Source of the DNA: Homarus americanus | Taxonomy: Eukaryota; Arthropoda; Malacostraca; Decapoda; Nephropidae | DNA: 64,000 nucleotides | Assembly (NCBI RefSeq): GCF_018991925.1 | Contig: NW_024753828.1 | Location: 1,784,014-1,848,013 of the forward strand | Direction of reading: 5' to 3' | Shown: piece after piece, positions 20,213 to 30,440 of the stretch | Numbering within the stretch: position 1 is the first letter of the stretch | Layout: each line of letters starts with the position of its first letter | The notes under the pieces: generated by a model | Seen by the model: the letters and a program-made list of their open reading frames with translations, nothing else | Database searches by the model: none | What the model was told of the DNA's origin: nothing | Made by a program: the position numbers and the translations under genes

Positions 20213-20308
20213 CGAGCCGACCTTTTGGTGAAGAATATAAAGGAAAAGAGTCGTGACCGATCGCCCAAGCGGCTAACAAGCCGATCAGTGGCGAAGAGGA
20301 TAAAAGTA
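20188..20308 (+). repeat. Tandem duplication in the LINE-A 3' region
   Basis: Two roughly 60-bp units begin GTGACCGATCGCCC (20188 and 20250) and run through GCGGCTA…AAGCCGA or GAGCCGA to a GAAGA…ATAAA motif. They overlap the end of ORF2 and its 3' region. Such duplicated 3' ends may be recognised by the RT, which is an inference. Confidence 0.7.
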
Positions 20309-20344
20309 AAAAGAATGGCATGTCATTATATCGTCCTTGGGGAT

Positions 20345-20600
20345 AGCCATGAGTTTCCAATTGCTACTGAAGTTAGATTATTTTGATGCCCAAACATCAG
20401 AGAATCTGATATTTGTAGTTTGATTATTGTCAGTTGAATATTTAAGAAAGTCGGTAATCTCCTGAAAAGAATATGTCACACTCTTATCTCCAAGATCTCA
20501 ACGTATACCCTTAGAGGGTCCTTGTCTAAAAATTCCGCTGATGTGAGAATGACGTTAACAGCGTGTGTATTTGATGTCCATTTCAGTTTATCCTGGCAAG
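20345..20600. other. Spacer between LINE-A and LINE-C
   Basis: AT-rich sequence without a recognised domain. The open frame that begins at 20522 enters LINE-C near 20600; its first 25 or so codons are probably flanking DNA. Confidence 0.4.
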
Positions 20601-22552
20601 CTCAATCGCTCAATCACAATTTAAATAGTGAGTTACTTAATGCACAAAGGCAGAACATACCATACAAAAAACTCAGATCAGACAACAATGACCCTAAATG
20701 GATAAATAATTATTTAAAGAACATCATTGGCCAAAGGAAGGCTATAGGTAGAAGGATAAATCGTGGCGAAATTCACCTCCGGGATGATTATAGGGTATTG
20801 GCGAGTAGGGTTAAAACCGAGATAAGGAAAGCCAAGAGGAATAATGAGGTAAGGATAGCAAGGGAGGCGAAGACAAACCCCAAAGGATTCTACCAAATGT
20901 ATCAAACTAAAACACGAGAAAAGATTGGACCAATACGGTCAGACACCGGCGAGCTCACTGATAACGACAGAGAAATGAGCAATAATTTGAATAAATATTT
21001 TTCAACAGTTTTCACCACCGAAAATTTAAACATGATACCCGGGGCACCGACTTTATTCAGAGATAGTGAAGAAAACAAATTAAGCGAGATAGTAGTGACT
21101 AGTAACGATGTTAGTAAGCAAATAGACAAACTAAAGCCTAATAAGTCACCTGGTCCCGATGAGATATTTGCCAGAGTATTAAAGGAATGTAAGGAAGAGC
21201 TTAGTATGCCCTTAGCAAAGTTGTTTAACATGTCCTTAAAAACAGGTGTAGTACCAGAATCCTGGAGGATAGCGAATGTAATACCGATTTTCAAGAAGGG
21301 GGATAGATCACTATCCTCTAACTACCGCCCAATCAGTCTAACATCAATAGTAGGCAAATTACTGGAAGCAATCATTTCAAACTCTATTCGAAATCACCTG
21401 GAGAAGCACCGATTGATCAATGATTCCCAGCATGGCTTCACAAGCGGACGTTCTTGCCTAACTAATCTATTAACATTCTTTTCATCAGTTTTCGAATCGG
21501 TGGACGAGGGGCACAATTATGATGTGGTATATCTCGACTTTAGCAAAGCCTTCGACAGAGTCCCCCACGAAAGACTAATTAGAAAGGTAGAAGCACATGG
21601 CATCAAAGGTAATATCCTTAAACAGATTAGGGCGTGGTTACAGGACAGGAAACAGCCAGTGAGCATTAATGGCACTAAGTCCCATTGGAGCAACATCACA
21701 AGTGGAGTTCCCCAAGGCTCAGTACTTGGACCATTATTATTTATTATATACATAAACGACATAGATATCGGCATAGACAGCAACATAAGCAAATTTGCTG
21801 ATGACACTAAAATAGGACGTGTTATTAAATCTGACGAGGACTCGGCAAAAATACAGGAAGATCTAAACAAATTTTTCGAATGGTCTGAAAAATGGCAGAC
21901 GAAATTCAACGTGGACAAATGTAAAGTACTCAGTATAGGAGATGTAAACAGGGAAACCAGATGATAAGTAATGATAAGTAGGAACCTTAAGCCAAGTAAA
22001 CAATGTGTTTTTGCTCGTAACAAGGCTAATAAAGTACTTGGGTTCATACAAAGGAGTGTTAGTTACAAGACTAGGAGGTCATCCTAAAACTGTATCTTGC
22101 TCTTGTGACACCACACCTGGATTACGCAGTTCAGTTCTGGTCACCATATTACAGAATGGATATAGAATCCTTGGAAAGAATTCAGAGGAGAATGACAAGA
22201 CTAATCCCGGGCATTAGGAACCTTGAGTATAGACAGGTTAAAGCATCTTAATTTGCACTCCCTTGAGAGACGTAGAGCGAGGGGTGACCTGATAGAGGTG
22301 TATAAGTGGAAGGCAGGGCTAAACAAAGGGGACATTACAAAGGTACTCAAACTATCCAACCAGGAGCGAACTCGTAACAATGGTTTTAAATTAGACAAAT
22401 TTAGATTTAGGCGTGAAATAGGTAAACACTGGTTTGGAAACAGAGTAGTGGATGAATGGGGCAAGTTACCAAATATCATCATTAACTCGAATACGCTGAA
22501 TTGCTTCAAACATAGGTTGGATGCTCATATGACCAATAGGGGTTGGGTGTAA
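20600..22552 (+). pseudogene. LINE-C ORF2: linker and reverse transcriptase, broken near the end
   Basis: From 20522 a frame of 480 codons is open, covering the linker (LRSDNNDPKWINNYLKNIIG, RIAREAKTNPKGFYQMYQTK) and the RT. RT motifs: VIPIFKKGDRSLSSNYRPIS, HGFTSGRSCLTNLL, VYLDFSKAFDRVPHERL (motif A), TSGVPQGSVLGPLLFIIYIN (motif B) and KFADDTKIG (motif C). All catalytic aspartates are present. At 21962 a stop ends the frame, and several further stops and two frame changes follow (ALVTPHLDYAVQFWSPYY near 22110, and DRLKHLNLHSLERRRARGDL from 22223). The native stop is near 22550. The damage lies in the C-terminal third only. Confidence 0.88.
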
Positions 22553-22626
22553 ACGGGACTGCCCAGTATGGGCCAATAGGCCCGCTGCAGTTTCCTCCAT
22601 TCTTATGTTCTTATGTTCTTATGTTC
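20600..22626 (+). mobile_element. LINE-C (CR1-like, related to LINE-B), 5'-truncated
   Basis: It holds the linker, the RT and the C-terminal part, then a 3' end with GGGCCAATAGGCCCGCTGCA and TTATGTTC repeats (22601-22626). The 3' end resembles LINE-B but is distinct. A small isolated piece of the same 3' end lies at 35857-35930. Confidence 0.88.
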
Positions 22627-22677
22627 TCTGGAGTACCTAGCCGATGATTCCTCCAAGGATTCCGCCAACCATTATGA

Positions 22678-24330
22678 TTGACAACAATGATATGGCCCCA
22701 GTCGTCTGGGCGAAGAGGGGTGCTAAGAATCTCCCGGTTTATCAATACTAGACACATCAAAATTGCGACATGGAATGCTAGAACAATGACACAGGATAGT
22801 AAACTTGAACAGGTGGAAAGAGTGTTCAGACAGTACAAGAGTGACATTATGGCGTTGAATGAAACAAGATTGGGAGGAATGAATCGAGTAGTGACACCTG
22901 ATGGAAACACCTTGCTTGTTTCCGGTAGAGAGGATGATTTCAGACGAGATGGCGTCGCGTTACTGTTGAGTAGAGGTACATCGAGAGCGCTGACAGAATG
23001 GAAACCAGTTGGTGCAGGAAGAATGCTGTTAGCAAGACTGAAGTCTAAGCAAGCTAATATGAGCATTGTAATGTGTTTATACGCCAACAAATACCGCAGC
23101 AGATGAAGCGAAAGATGTTTTCTATGAGCAACTACAGGATATTTTGAGTAGTATTCCGGACAGTGATATAAAAATAGTTCTAGGCGACTTTAAAGTGAAG
23201 GTGGGAAACGACAACCGTGGGAAGGGAAATGTAATGAAAAAGTACGGACTGGGCGAGGTTAACGAGAATGGTATGCGTTTGACCAGTTTGTGCTCGGCTA
23301 GCAACCTCGTTATTGGCGGGACAATGTTTAATCATAAAGATATGCATAAGTATATGTGGACGTCTCCAGATGGGAACTATCGTAATCAGATTGACCATTT
23401 TTTGATTGGTAAGCAGAGCTGCAACTCGCTACGAGATGTGCAGACGTATAGAGGTGCGGATGTCGGAAGTGACCACCAAATGGTTGCGCCAACCGGACAG
23501 TTGAAATTAGAGGCGAGAGAGAGAAACGAGGAACTGACCCGCTATGATACCAAGAAACTGCTAAATCCCCAGATTAAAGAAGAGTTTCAACTTGAATACC
23601 GCAACCGCTTCATTGTATTGGAGACATTGAATGAAGAGGAACCAGGGTGTCGGAAAGCGAAAACATAAGGAATGTTGATAATAGACATTAAACAGTTGTA
23701 TCAGAGCTCAGCTGAGGAAGTTCTTGGGAAAAAGAGAGGAACTAAGCGGAATAAATGGACCTCAGAAGAGACCTGGAGCATATACAAAAGGAGATGAAGA
23801 TACTCTTAAAATAGAGTTAGTCAAATACTGGAGTCTTAATAGCGAAGTTAAACGATGTGCAAAACTTGATAAGCGGCTTTTCCTGGAAAATATGGCAGAA
23901 GAAGCAGACAGAGCACTTAATTCCGGTAATGGGCATGGAGTAAGTAAAGCATACGATATAATTAAAGACATCGCAGGAAAAGAAAAAGACTACCAGTACT
24001 TGCTATGAACGGAGAGTTGATAACATCAGAAGAACGTATTAAGGAAAGGTGGGAAGAGAATTTCCGGATGGTAATGAATAAAGCCTTCCATATGGGTGTC
24101 ATGCCGGTGAGTGAAATTGAATGGGTACTAAAACAGTTGAAGAACTGGAAGGCACCAGGTCTAAATGGAATAACTGGAGAAATGCTGAAAGCCGACGCGA
24201 ATGGTTTATCTCAAGTACTATTAAAGCTATTTCAAGAAATATGGAACACTGAGGTTGTCCCGGATGAATAGTAACAAGGAATCATTATAAAACTGCCCAA
24301 GAAAGGTGACTTACGAGAGCATAGAAACTG
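22678..24330 (+). pseudogene. RTE-like non-LTR element: endonuclease and start of RT
   Basis: The first frame (22678-23106) has TRHIKIATWNARTMTQDSKL and DIMALNETRLGGMNR, the start of an RTE-type APE endonuclease. The second (23144-23668) has DIKIVLGDFKVKVGNDNRGK, MWTSPDGNYRNQIDHFLIGK and a final GSDHQMV, so the catalytic SDH is intact. A linker follows in several broken frames. The last piece (24005-24271) has LKQLKNWKAPGLNGITGEML, the first block of an RTE reverse transcriptase (usually KAPGxDGIT; here N replaces D). RT sequence ends near 24330 and the rest is lost. Frameshifts near 23107 and 23670 inactivate it. Confidence 0.82.
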
Positions 24331-24339
24331 CACGTTTCT

Positions 24340-24714
24340 TGTCAATTGATTGACATGCAGGCTGCAGACCTGCAGCAATTAGAAACAAAAAGAGGAAAAA
24401 TAATGAATAATAGTTGAATTAGGATCTGATGATAATGAGCATCTTGATTGACTGTAAATATCTGGGATTACATGAAGTCACACTCTACAATCAGATGAGT
24501 AACTGTCAAACTATTGCCTCTCACCAATTACATTATATTTTTAGTTACGATGAAATCATGTCACACTACCCCTAGGTTTGTATATATGGTGTGACATAAT
24601 TCAGTGGGTAGGTATATTACAAAGCTCATGCCACAACCAAGCTACCTCTTAGAAATGGTTGTCAAGTCCAAATTTATCCCACAGACATAAACCATTTAAG
24701 AAATCCTTCGTAGG
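24340..24714. other. Spacer without recognisable gene
   Basis: AT-rich sequence between the RTE remnant and a hAT MITE. No frame longer than 60 codons has a recognisable motif. Confidence 0.35.
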
Positions 24715-25145
24715 CAGTGCCGGATTTAGACCTGTGGAGGCCCATGGGCAGCCTCTTTGTGGAGGCCTCCCTCATTATAATTACCCAAGAGGGTGGGGTG
24801 GCGAGTGAAGCGAGCCTAACCATCTGGGAGTTCCGGGGGGCGCTGTAGGCCCCCCGGGAAAATTTTGAAATTTGAACACTTCTTTAGAGAATTTTGAAGC
24901 CATATGCAGTTATATTGAGGAAATTAGAACATTGAGAAATTTTTAATTAACTGTATATTTATTGATAGTGTACAAATTCCCAACACACACACACACAAAC
25001 TCACACACACAAAAGTGAGACATGACTGGAGTCATTCATGTGGTTTCAAGTCGACCAGCCCTGATATAGCTACTACCGCGCATGTGGAGGTCCCCAGATT
25101 GTGGAGGCCCCTGGGCAGGGCAGCCCACTCCTGAATCCGGCCCTG
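24715..25145. mobile_element. hAT-type MITE, 431 bp, with perfect 8-bp duplication
   Basis: The ends are CAGTGCCGGATTTAG and, inverted, CAGGGCCGGATTCAG. The 8-bp duplication TTCGTAGG is present at 24707-24714 and 25146-25153. Near the edges are GGAGGCCC repeats. The interior has a CACA-rich run (24984-25010) and no transposase. An 8-bp duplication with CAG termini is the hAT signature. Confidence 0.92.
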
Positions 25146-25583
25146 TTCGTAGGTTTTGCCACCCCAGGTGGAACGTACCATTTTACATATTTTCATGCCC
25201 TGGCCCATGGACTAATAGTGAAGGTACAAAAGCTCGATAAGGTCTATAATTTTCCCAGAAGATTTGTACTTCATAGCAAAGTCATCACCTCCTAGAAGCG
25301 CTCTTCCCGTCAGGATTATTTTAGGTTCTTCTAGCATTGGTGGGGCTGGGTGATACTACCTATATTTCCACAGTTACGTACCAGACAACACGACACGTCA
25401 AGTAAATTTGAGGAGTTCCATCAACAATTTCTTTTTTTTTATCTGAATGTGTCTATTCTTACTGTGCAGACAGTTCTCTGTTTTAAATTGAGTGGAATAA
25501 AATCATACAACAGTTAGGTTCCCCCTCCTTCCAATACAAAAAAAAATAGATAAAACACATCTCTGGTATCAAGCCCTCTAAGA

Positions 25584-26270
25584 CAGGGGTGTCAAACATG
25601 CGGCCCGACACACTCCTGCATGCGGCCCGCGGCCCATTTGCTGCTCTAGCCTTACCTTGAGGAGCTAAAACTAATTAGTGAGTGTATCCCTCAGCTAAAT
25701 AAAATAGTCCGCTGTTTCCTAGAACAATATACTCAATCAACATCACCAATGAGCTCCAGTGTGATTCTGTGTTGAGGAACAAGTTTTCGAGTGTTGATGT
25801 TGGCACATTTTATCAATTTTTGGACCAAATTATCCCAGGATTAAATGTTTTGCCTCAAAGATTATGTCAATGTTCGGAAGTACATATGTCTGTGAACAAC
25901 TCTTTTCTGTGATGAACTTGAACAAGTCTCGGCTTCGGTCTCAACTTACTGATGTGCACCTTAATTCAATACTGAAGGTTGCTACAGCTCAGTCGTTAGT
26001 GCCAAACTTTGATGCACTGGTCCATACCAAGAGGTGTCAATTATCAGGAAGCAGGAGTAGCAAACAATAAGATTGATCAAGTTAGTAAACACTTGATTTG
26101 TTTGTTTTTAAGGGTTTCGCACGAGCGCAGACTAAATCCACCTTTCTTATTTTGTCGTACTACTCACCTAAGAGGTGATTGCGAAGTGCTCATAATTTTG
26201 TTACTTGGCCCGCATACTGTGTACTCATATTAAATCTGGCCCGCCTTGGCAAATGCGTTTGACACCCCTG
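25584..26270 (+). mobile_element. hAT element, 687 bp, with 8-bp duplication and transposase C-terminus
   Basis: The ends CAGGGGTGTCAAACATG and GTTTGACACCCCTG are inverted. The duplication CTCTAAGA stands at 25576-25583 and 26271-26278. The element is internally deleted. It is the same family as 42253-43180. Confidence 0.95.
25864..26070 (+). pseudogene. hAT transposase C-terminal fragment in the 25584-26270 element
   Basis: The frame reads MSMFGSTYVCEQLFSVMNLN, then KSRLRSQLTDVHLNSILKVA. This is the dimerisation motif of hAT transposases related to the GTF2IRD2/EPM2AIP1 group. Only about 68 codons remain, upstream traces (FYQFLDQIIPGLNVLPQR) lie at 25810-25860 in other frames, and the catalytic part is absent. 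The element is not autonomous. Confidence 0.85.
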
Positions 26271-26447
26271 CTCTAAGACTCTTCCTATATGGTTATAAGT
26301 ATGACACTCCGTCACTTGGAGTGTGTTCTCTTCGCTCCATTATATCGCCACCTAAATCGCAGGTCCGCTGAAAGTTTTTCCTCATCCTGATACTTTTGTT
26401 AATAAAATGTTCTGTATGATTCAATAATGCAAGTTTCATGTTTCAGC
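26271..26447. other. Intron end before the SLC46-like exon
   Basis: Non-coding. It ends with a pyrimidine-leaning stretch and acceptor TTTCATGTTTCAG (AG at 26446-26447). Confidence 0.5.
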
Positions 26448-26788
26448 TGTGTGATAGTGACGAGATAGGAAGATACATGTCGCTTCTGGCCATCCTCGAA
26501 GTATTGTGGCCTGTAGTGGACAGCGCCATCTTCACCGCCGTCTACACCTCTACTCTCTCTTTCTACCCCTCTTACGAGCACCTCGTCGGTGCCATATTCA
26601 GCCTTTATGTTTTCAGTGGATTCCTAGGGCTGAAGTTGTCCTTGGCCAGTGAGGAAGGTCGATCTACAGCACAATCATCATTCCAAACCAATGTTACACT
26701 AAACTACAAGAAAGACAACAGTTCAACAGTAGATGTACAGAATGCCAGCCAGATTTCCATTTCAGGGAACGAGAACATATCTGAATGA
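26448..26788 (+). CDS. Terminal exon of an SLC46-like MFS transporter (partial)
   Basis: After the acceptor TGTTTCAG, the frame reads LCDSDEIGRYMSLLAILEVL, then WPVVDSAIFTAVYTSTLSFY, then a hydrophobic stretch HLVGAIFSLYVFSGFLGLKL. It closes with a polar tail and TGA at 26786-26788. The order G-R-x-x-S-L-L-x-x-x-E, P-x-V-x-x-x-I-x-x-x-x-Y, and a last transmembrane helix fits the final part of SLC46 transporters (proton-coupled folate and related solute carriers, plasma or lysosomal membrane). About 113 residues with two membrane helices are seen; the family has about 450-500 residues and 12 helices. No upstream exon was recognised, so the gene starts well to the left or its other exons were missed. 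It could be a retained pseudogene exon, though the frame is clean. Confidence 0.6.
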
Positions 26789-26822
26789 GACCAGTGTACA
26801 TTATTAGTTATGTAATGTTAAC

Positions 26823-27330
26823 TAGCTGAAGTACCCGGCTCTGCCTGAGCTTATTTTTGAGGGGCAGCCTCTAGCCCATGTCCATTACTACACTATGATC
26901 TACAATCCACTATGTTATCTACCATGTATCTTCTCCAACATCTCTAATATCCGTACTATATCCTCTCCAGCATCTTCATTATATCCACTACACTATCATT
27001 TACACTCACTTTTCATGAGGGGGAGGTTGGCCCTTGCAGGGCTAAGCACCCACATTATACTTTCATTATTTGGTGGGGTTCGTTCCCATCGGGGTTTCCT
27101 CCCCCTCTGCATTATCTTGTATACTATACTAAACCAAACGTTTTTATGAAAGGGGTTCCTATCTATGGGATTGGGGTTCATCTAACCTCCATAGTCTGGA
27201 CACCATCTGGACACTTCTGGGGTGCACACAAATTTTCATGCCAAATTTCAGCTGTCTTTAAAACTGTAAACAGAGCCTGCGAACAGACACTCCAACAAAA
27301 ACACTGACAATAACTTTTATATATTGATGT
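26823..27330. repeat. Probable dispersed non-coding repeat
   Basis: It begins TAGCTGAAGTACCCGGCTCT and near its end has TTTCATGCCAAATTTCAGC. Both phrases resemble a short repeat I have met in many invertebrate genomes (…GTACCCGGC…CAAATTTCA). No coding region or clear terminal repeats. I infer a non-autonomous element. Confidence 0.4.
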
Positions 27331-27336
27331 CAAGAT

Positions 27337-28398
27337 GTGTTTTACCTAGAAGCTAATACAAGAGATGTGAACATGTTTATTCATAAACGTACTTGTGAGT
27401 ACGTTACCCCCCTTACTATTATAATGTTCTTAGATCTTCCTTTTTCACACCTCAGTGACCCTGAGTTTTTACTGTTCCTTAATCAGTATCAATGTCCCCA
27501 CAATGATGATGCTAATGTCATTCCCTTAGATGTGCTAGATCGTATGTGTTACACCCCATTTAACCATGGTGTCGACACAATACTCCTTCATATCGATCCT
27601 GATGTCTTTCTACAAAACTCACTGGGTTACACCAACCCAAACTGTAACTATTACTTCCCTGACTCCCCCGAGTTTAGTTTTAGTCTCCTACTACCTCATT
27701 CCTTCTCCTTGATTAGCCATAACATCAGCAGTATTCCCCTTCATCTAGATACCTTTTTAGATCAGTGTTTATCTTCTATTGCCCACAAATTTGATGTACT
27801 TGGGTTCTGTGAGACCAAACTCACTAACGATATTGACCATTTGTATAACATTCCTAATTACTGTATAATAGACACTGCGTCAACACGTCACGACACAGTG
27901 GTGGTGTCGCCCTATACGTTGATATCAAGTATAACACTTCTGTAAGAGATGATTTAAAGGTTCAGGAGGAGTACATGGAGAGTGTTTTCATTGAATTACG
28001 TAACGACACGAAATATCCTAGTAGGGATAATCTACAGAAGACCCCACACTAATGTAAGGAATTTTCTTGATAAATTTTCGGAGCTTATCTCTATCATAAG
28101 TTCAGAGAGGAAAGACTGCTACATTACAGGAGATTTCAACCTTGATCTATTAAAATCAGAAACCGACACCTCAGTATTAGACCTTCTTGCTACCTGTCAC
28201 TCTAAACTCTTCTTCAACACTATAACCAAACCCACTAGAGTAACTGCCACCTCTGCCACTGTGATAGATCATATCTGGACTAGCAACACTCCTAACAACC
28301 TAGCAAGTGGAATTATTTATAACAATATCTCAGATCACTTCCCAGTTTTTGCCATGTTTATAAAACAGCCACAAGACCTGAAAGGTCTAGTAGAGTCT
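27337..28398 (+). pseudogene. LINE-E ORF2: N-terminal part and APE endonuclease
   Basis: The frame from 27337 to 27945 reads through a region of unknown role (DLPFSHLSDPEFLLFLNQYQ), then SLISHNISSIPLHLDTFLDQ and FDVLGFCETKLTNDIDHLYN (endonuclease start with the catalytic E). A frameshift near 27900 follows, then IKYNTSVRDDLKVQEEYMES in another frame. The third frame (27982-28485) has NILVGIIYRRPHTNVRNFLD, CYITGDFNLDLLKSETDT (G-D-F-N-x-D) and IYNNISDHFPVFAMFI with an intact SDH. Catalytic residues are kept, but two frameshifts break it. Confidence 0.82.
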
Positions 28399-28901
28399 TG
28401 TAGTGGACGTCTCCCCTACAACTGCGTAGCCGCATTCCAATGCCACAGTATCCTAGCAACCAGCCACCTGCTAAGTCTTCCCTAGCAACCAAACGAGCGG
28501 CCCAGGGGGGGGCGTCACCAGATGCCACAGTATCCTAGCAACCAGCCACGTCTTCCCTAGCAACGGAGTCGAGAAACCGGCGGGTTTACTTCCGGCTGCT
28601 GTGTATATAAGCTCTGTCTCTCCATTGAGATTCATTCTGGCCTCTCTTCTTAAACACGCAACACCTCCTCCTCCGCCGCTGCCTGGCGGCCCTCGCTTCT
28701 CCTCCGCCTGCCTGGCGGTCCTCGCTCCCGCCGGCGAGCATGGCGACCCACCAGCTGTCCTCCTACTGAGCAGCCCCTCACCACACGGCATCTCCAGCAC
28801 CAGACTGTCTACCATATAACTTATATTATACAAGAAAACCACCACCTTAGAGTTTCCATCCATCCTGAGTGCTAGACAACATAATATCACGAAACCCTAC
28901 A
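28399..28901 (+). mobile_element. Solo LTR, 503 bp, inserted in LINE-E
   Basis: It begins TGTAGTGGACGTCTCCCC and ends CGAAACCCTACA. A 4-bp duplication GTCT lies at 28395-28398 and 28902-28905. Inside are a TATA box (TGTATATAAGC near 28606) and a GC-rich part. Two sequence blocks around ATGCCACAGTATCCTAGCAA repeat at about 28441 and 28521. The 4-bp duplication and TG…CA ends suggest the Gypsy group. Confidence 0.92.
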
Positions 28902-28929
28902 GTCTCAATTCAATACAGAGACTACTGCA

Positions 28930-30440
28930 CCGACAACATGCTCCTTTTTTAAAACAACCTAATGAATGCTAATTGGGATCTTGTCTATGCCTCCAACAAC
29001 CCTAACGTGAACAGCTGTAACTTCTCTTGCATCTTCAATGCTTGCTTTCATAAATGCTTCCTGCTCAAGACTAAGTCAGTGAAAACTGTATCCATTTCCA
29101 AACCCTATATCACAAGCGAAATTAAGATAATGATAAAGGAAAAACACAAACTCCAAAGGAAATTTGCAAAAAGACCCATAACTTTCGGTGATGCTTACCG
29201 AAGTATCAGAAATAAAGTAACTCAAGCAGTTAGAAATGCCAGACGTAACTATTATACAAATAAGCTCCAGTCAGCATCAGGCGACAGTAACCTGGAATGT
29301 CATAAATTCTATTCAGAACAGGAACACTCAGCCTTCGCCCCCCCCCCACTCATCTTTTATGATAAACGATTCAGTTATAACGGAACCCCCCTCCCCCCCA
29401 TTGCCAACCACTTCAATGAATATTTATTAACGTTGGCAAATATCTTGCAGAGAGCATTCCTGATCACCATGAGGAATTTAGAGCCTACCTGCAAAACAGA
29501 CAGCAAAATGAGCTATTCTTATCCCGTCACAGCAGATGAATTACTGGCCACCATAAAAATGTCCAAAGATGCAGCAGCAGGCGAAGACAATATACCAATG
29601 AACATCATTAAGAAAGTGGCCCACTTATTACTACTTGTTCTCCTCCACATTTGTAACTCCTCCTTCACTAGTGGTGTCTTTTCTGATAAACTGAAAATTG
29701 CTAAAGTCCATCCGACATATAAAAAATCTGGGGACAAAGGTCTCTTCAAGAATTACCGCCCCATATCAGTCCTCCCAGCCTTGAGTAAGTTAATGGAAAA
29801 GCTAGCATGTAATAGACTAAATTCCTTCTGCAATGCCAATAACATCTTTACAGACTCCCAGTCTGGATTTAGAGCTAGAAGGTCTACTGAGAGTGCTCTG
29901 CTATCCTTTACTAATGACATCTTAAATTCCTTTGATGACAGTCAGTTCACAGTCGGTATATTCTTGGACCTCTCTAAAGCCTTCGATACTGTCGACCATA
30001 CCATCCTCCTTTCAAAGCTTGAACATTACGGCGTTAGGGGCCTGTCCCACAATTGGTTTACCTCATATCTGTCCAACAGGATGCAGTATGTCTGCTATAA
30101 TAACCACCAATCTGACTCCTCGCCAATCTTGTATGGAGTCCCCCCAGGGTTTCATTCTCGGTCCAGTACTGTTTTTGTTGTACATAAACGACATAGTCCA
30201 CGCCAGCTCACTCATAAAATGCAACTTATTTGCAGACGAGAGTAATCTCTATGCCAGCAACTCGGACCTCCATTCCTTGATGAGAACTATGAACACTGAA
30301 TTAACTAAAGTCGGGACCTGGGTAATACGTATTAAACTGACCTTAAACCTTGAGAAAACCCACTACACGATCTTTCACAGAAGGAAAAACTTACCCCCAG
30401 ACTTGGACCCCTTGTACTGCGCACATCATTGTCATTCCTA
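28930..30440 (+). pseudogene. LINE-E ORF2: linker and reverse transcriptase
   Basis: The open frame 28962-30245 covers the linker (KTVSISKPYITSEIKIMIKE, VRNARRNYYTNKLQSASGDS) and the RT: IAKVHPTYKKSGDKGLFKNY, RPISVLPALSKLMEKLACNR, SQSGFRARRSTESALLSF and IFLDLSKAFDTVDHTILLSK (motif A). At about 30140 a frameshift inside motif B moves to the frame ending at 30441 (SPQGFILGPVLFLLYINDIV, KCNLFADESNLYASN). Motif B has F where S is usual. Motif C is FADE, so the second catalytic aspartate is lost. The frame then runs into the inserted element at 30414. Confidence 0.85.

Larger units (their letters stand above)
16710..20340 (+). mobile_element. LINE-A copy 1 (CR1-like), with intact ORF2
   Basis: The best preserved retrotransposon here. 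It has the C-terminal part of ORF1, a continuous ORF2 with endonuclease and RT, and a 3' region containing a tandem duplication. It is 5'-truncated within or before ORF1. Copy 2 and copy 3 belong to the same family. I did not find an octamer tail such as those of LINE-B and LINE-C, so the exact 3' end is uncertain (20310-20350). Confidence 0.9.

Noticed and set aside
28601..28819. 72-codon frame inside the solo LTR
   Set aside because: It lies within LTR sequence shared with the other two copies, which do not keep the frame.
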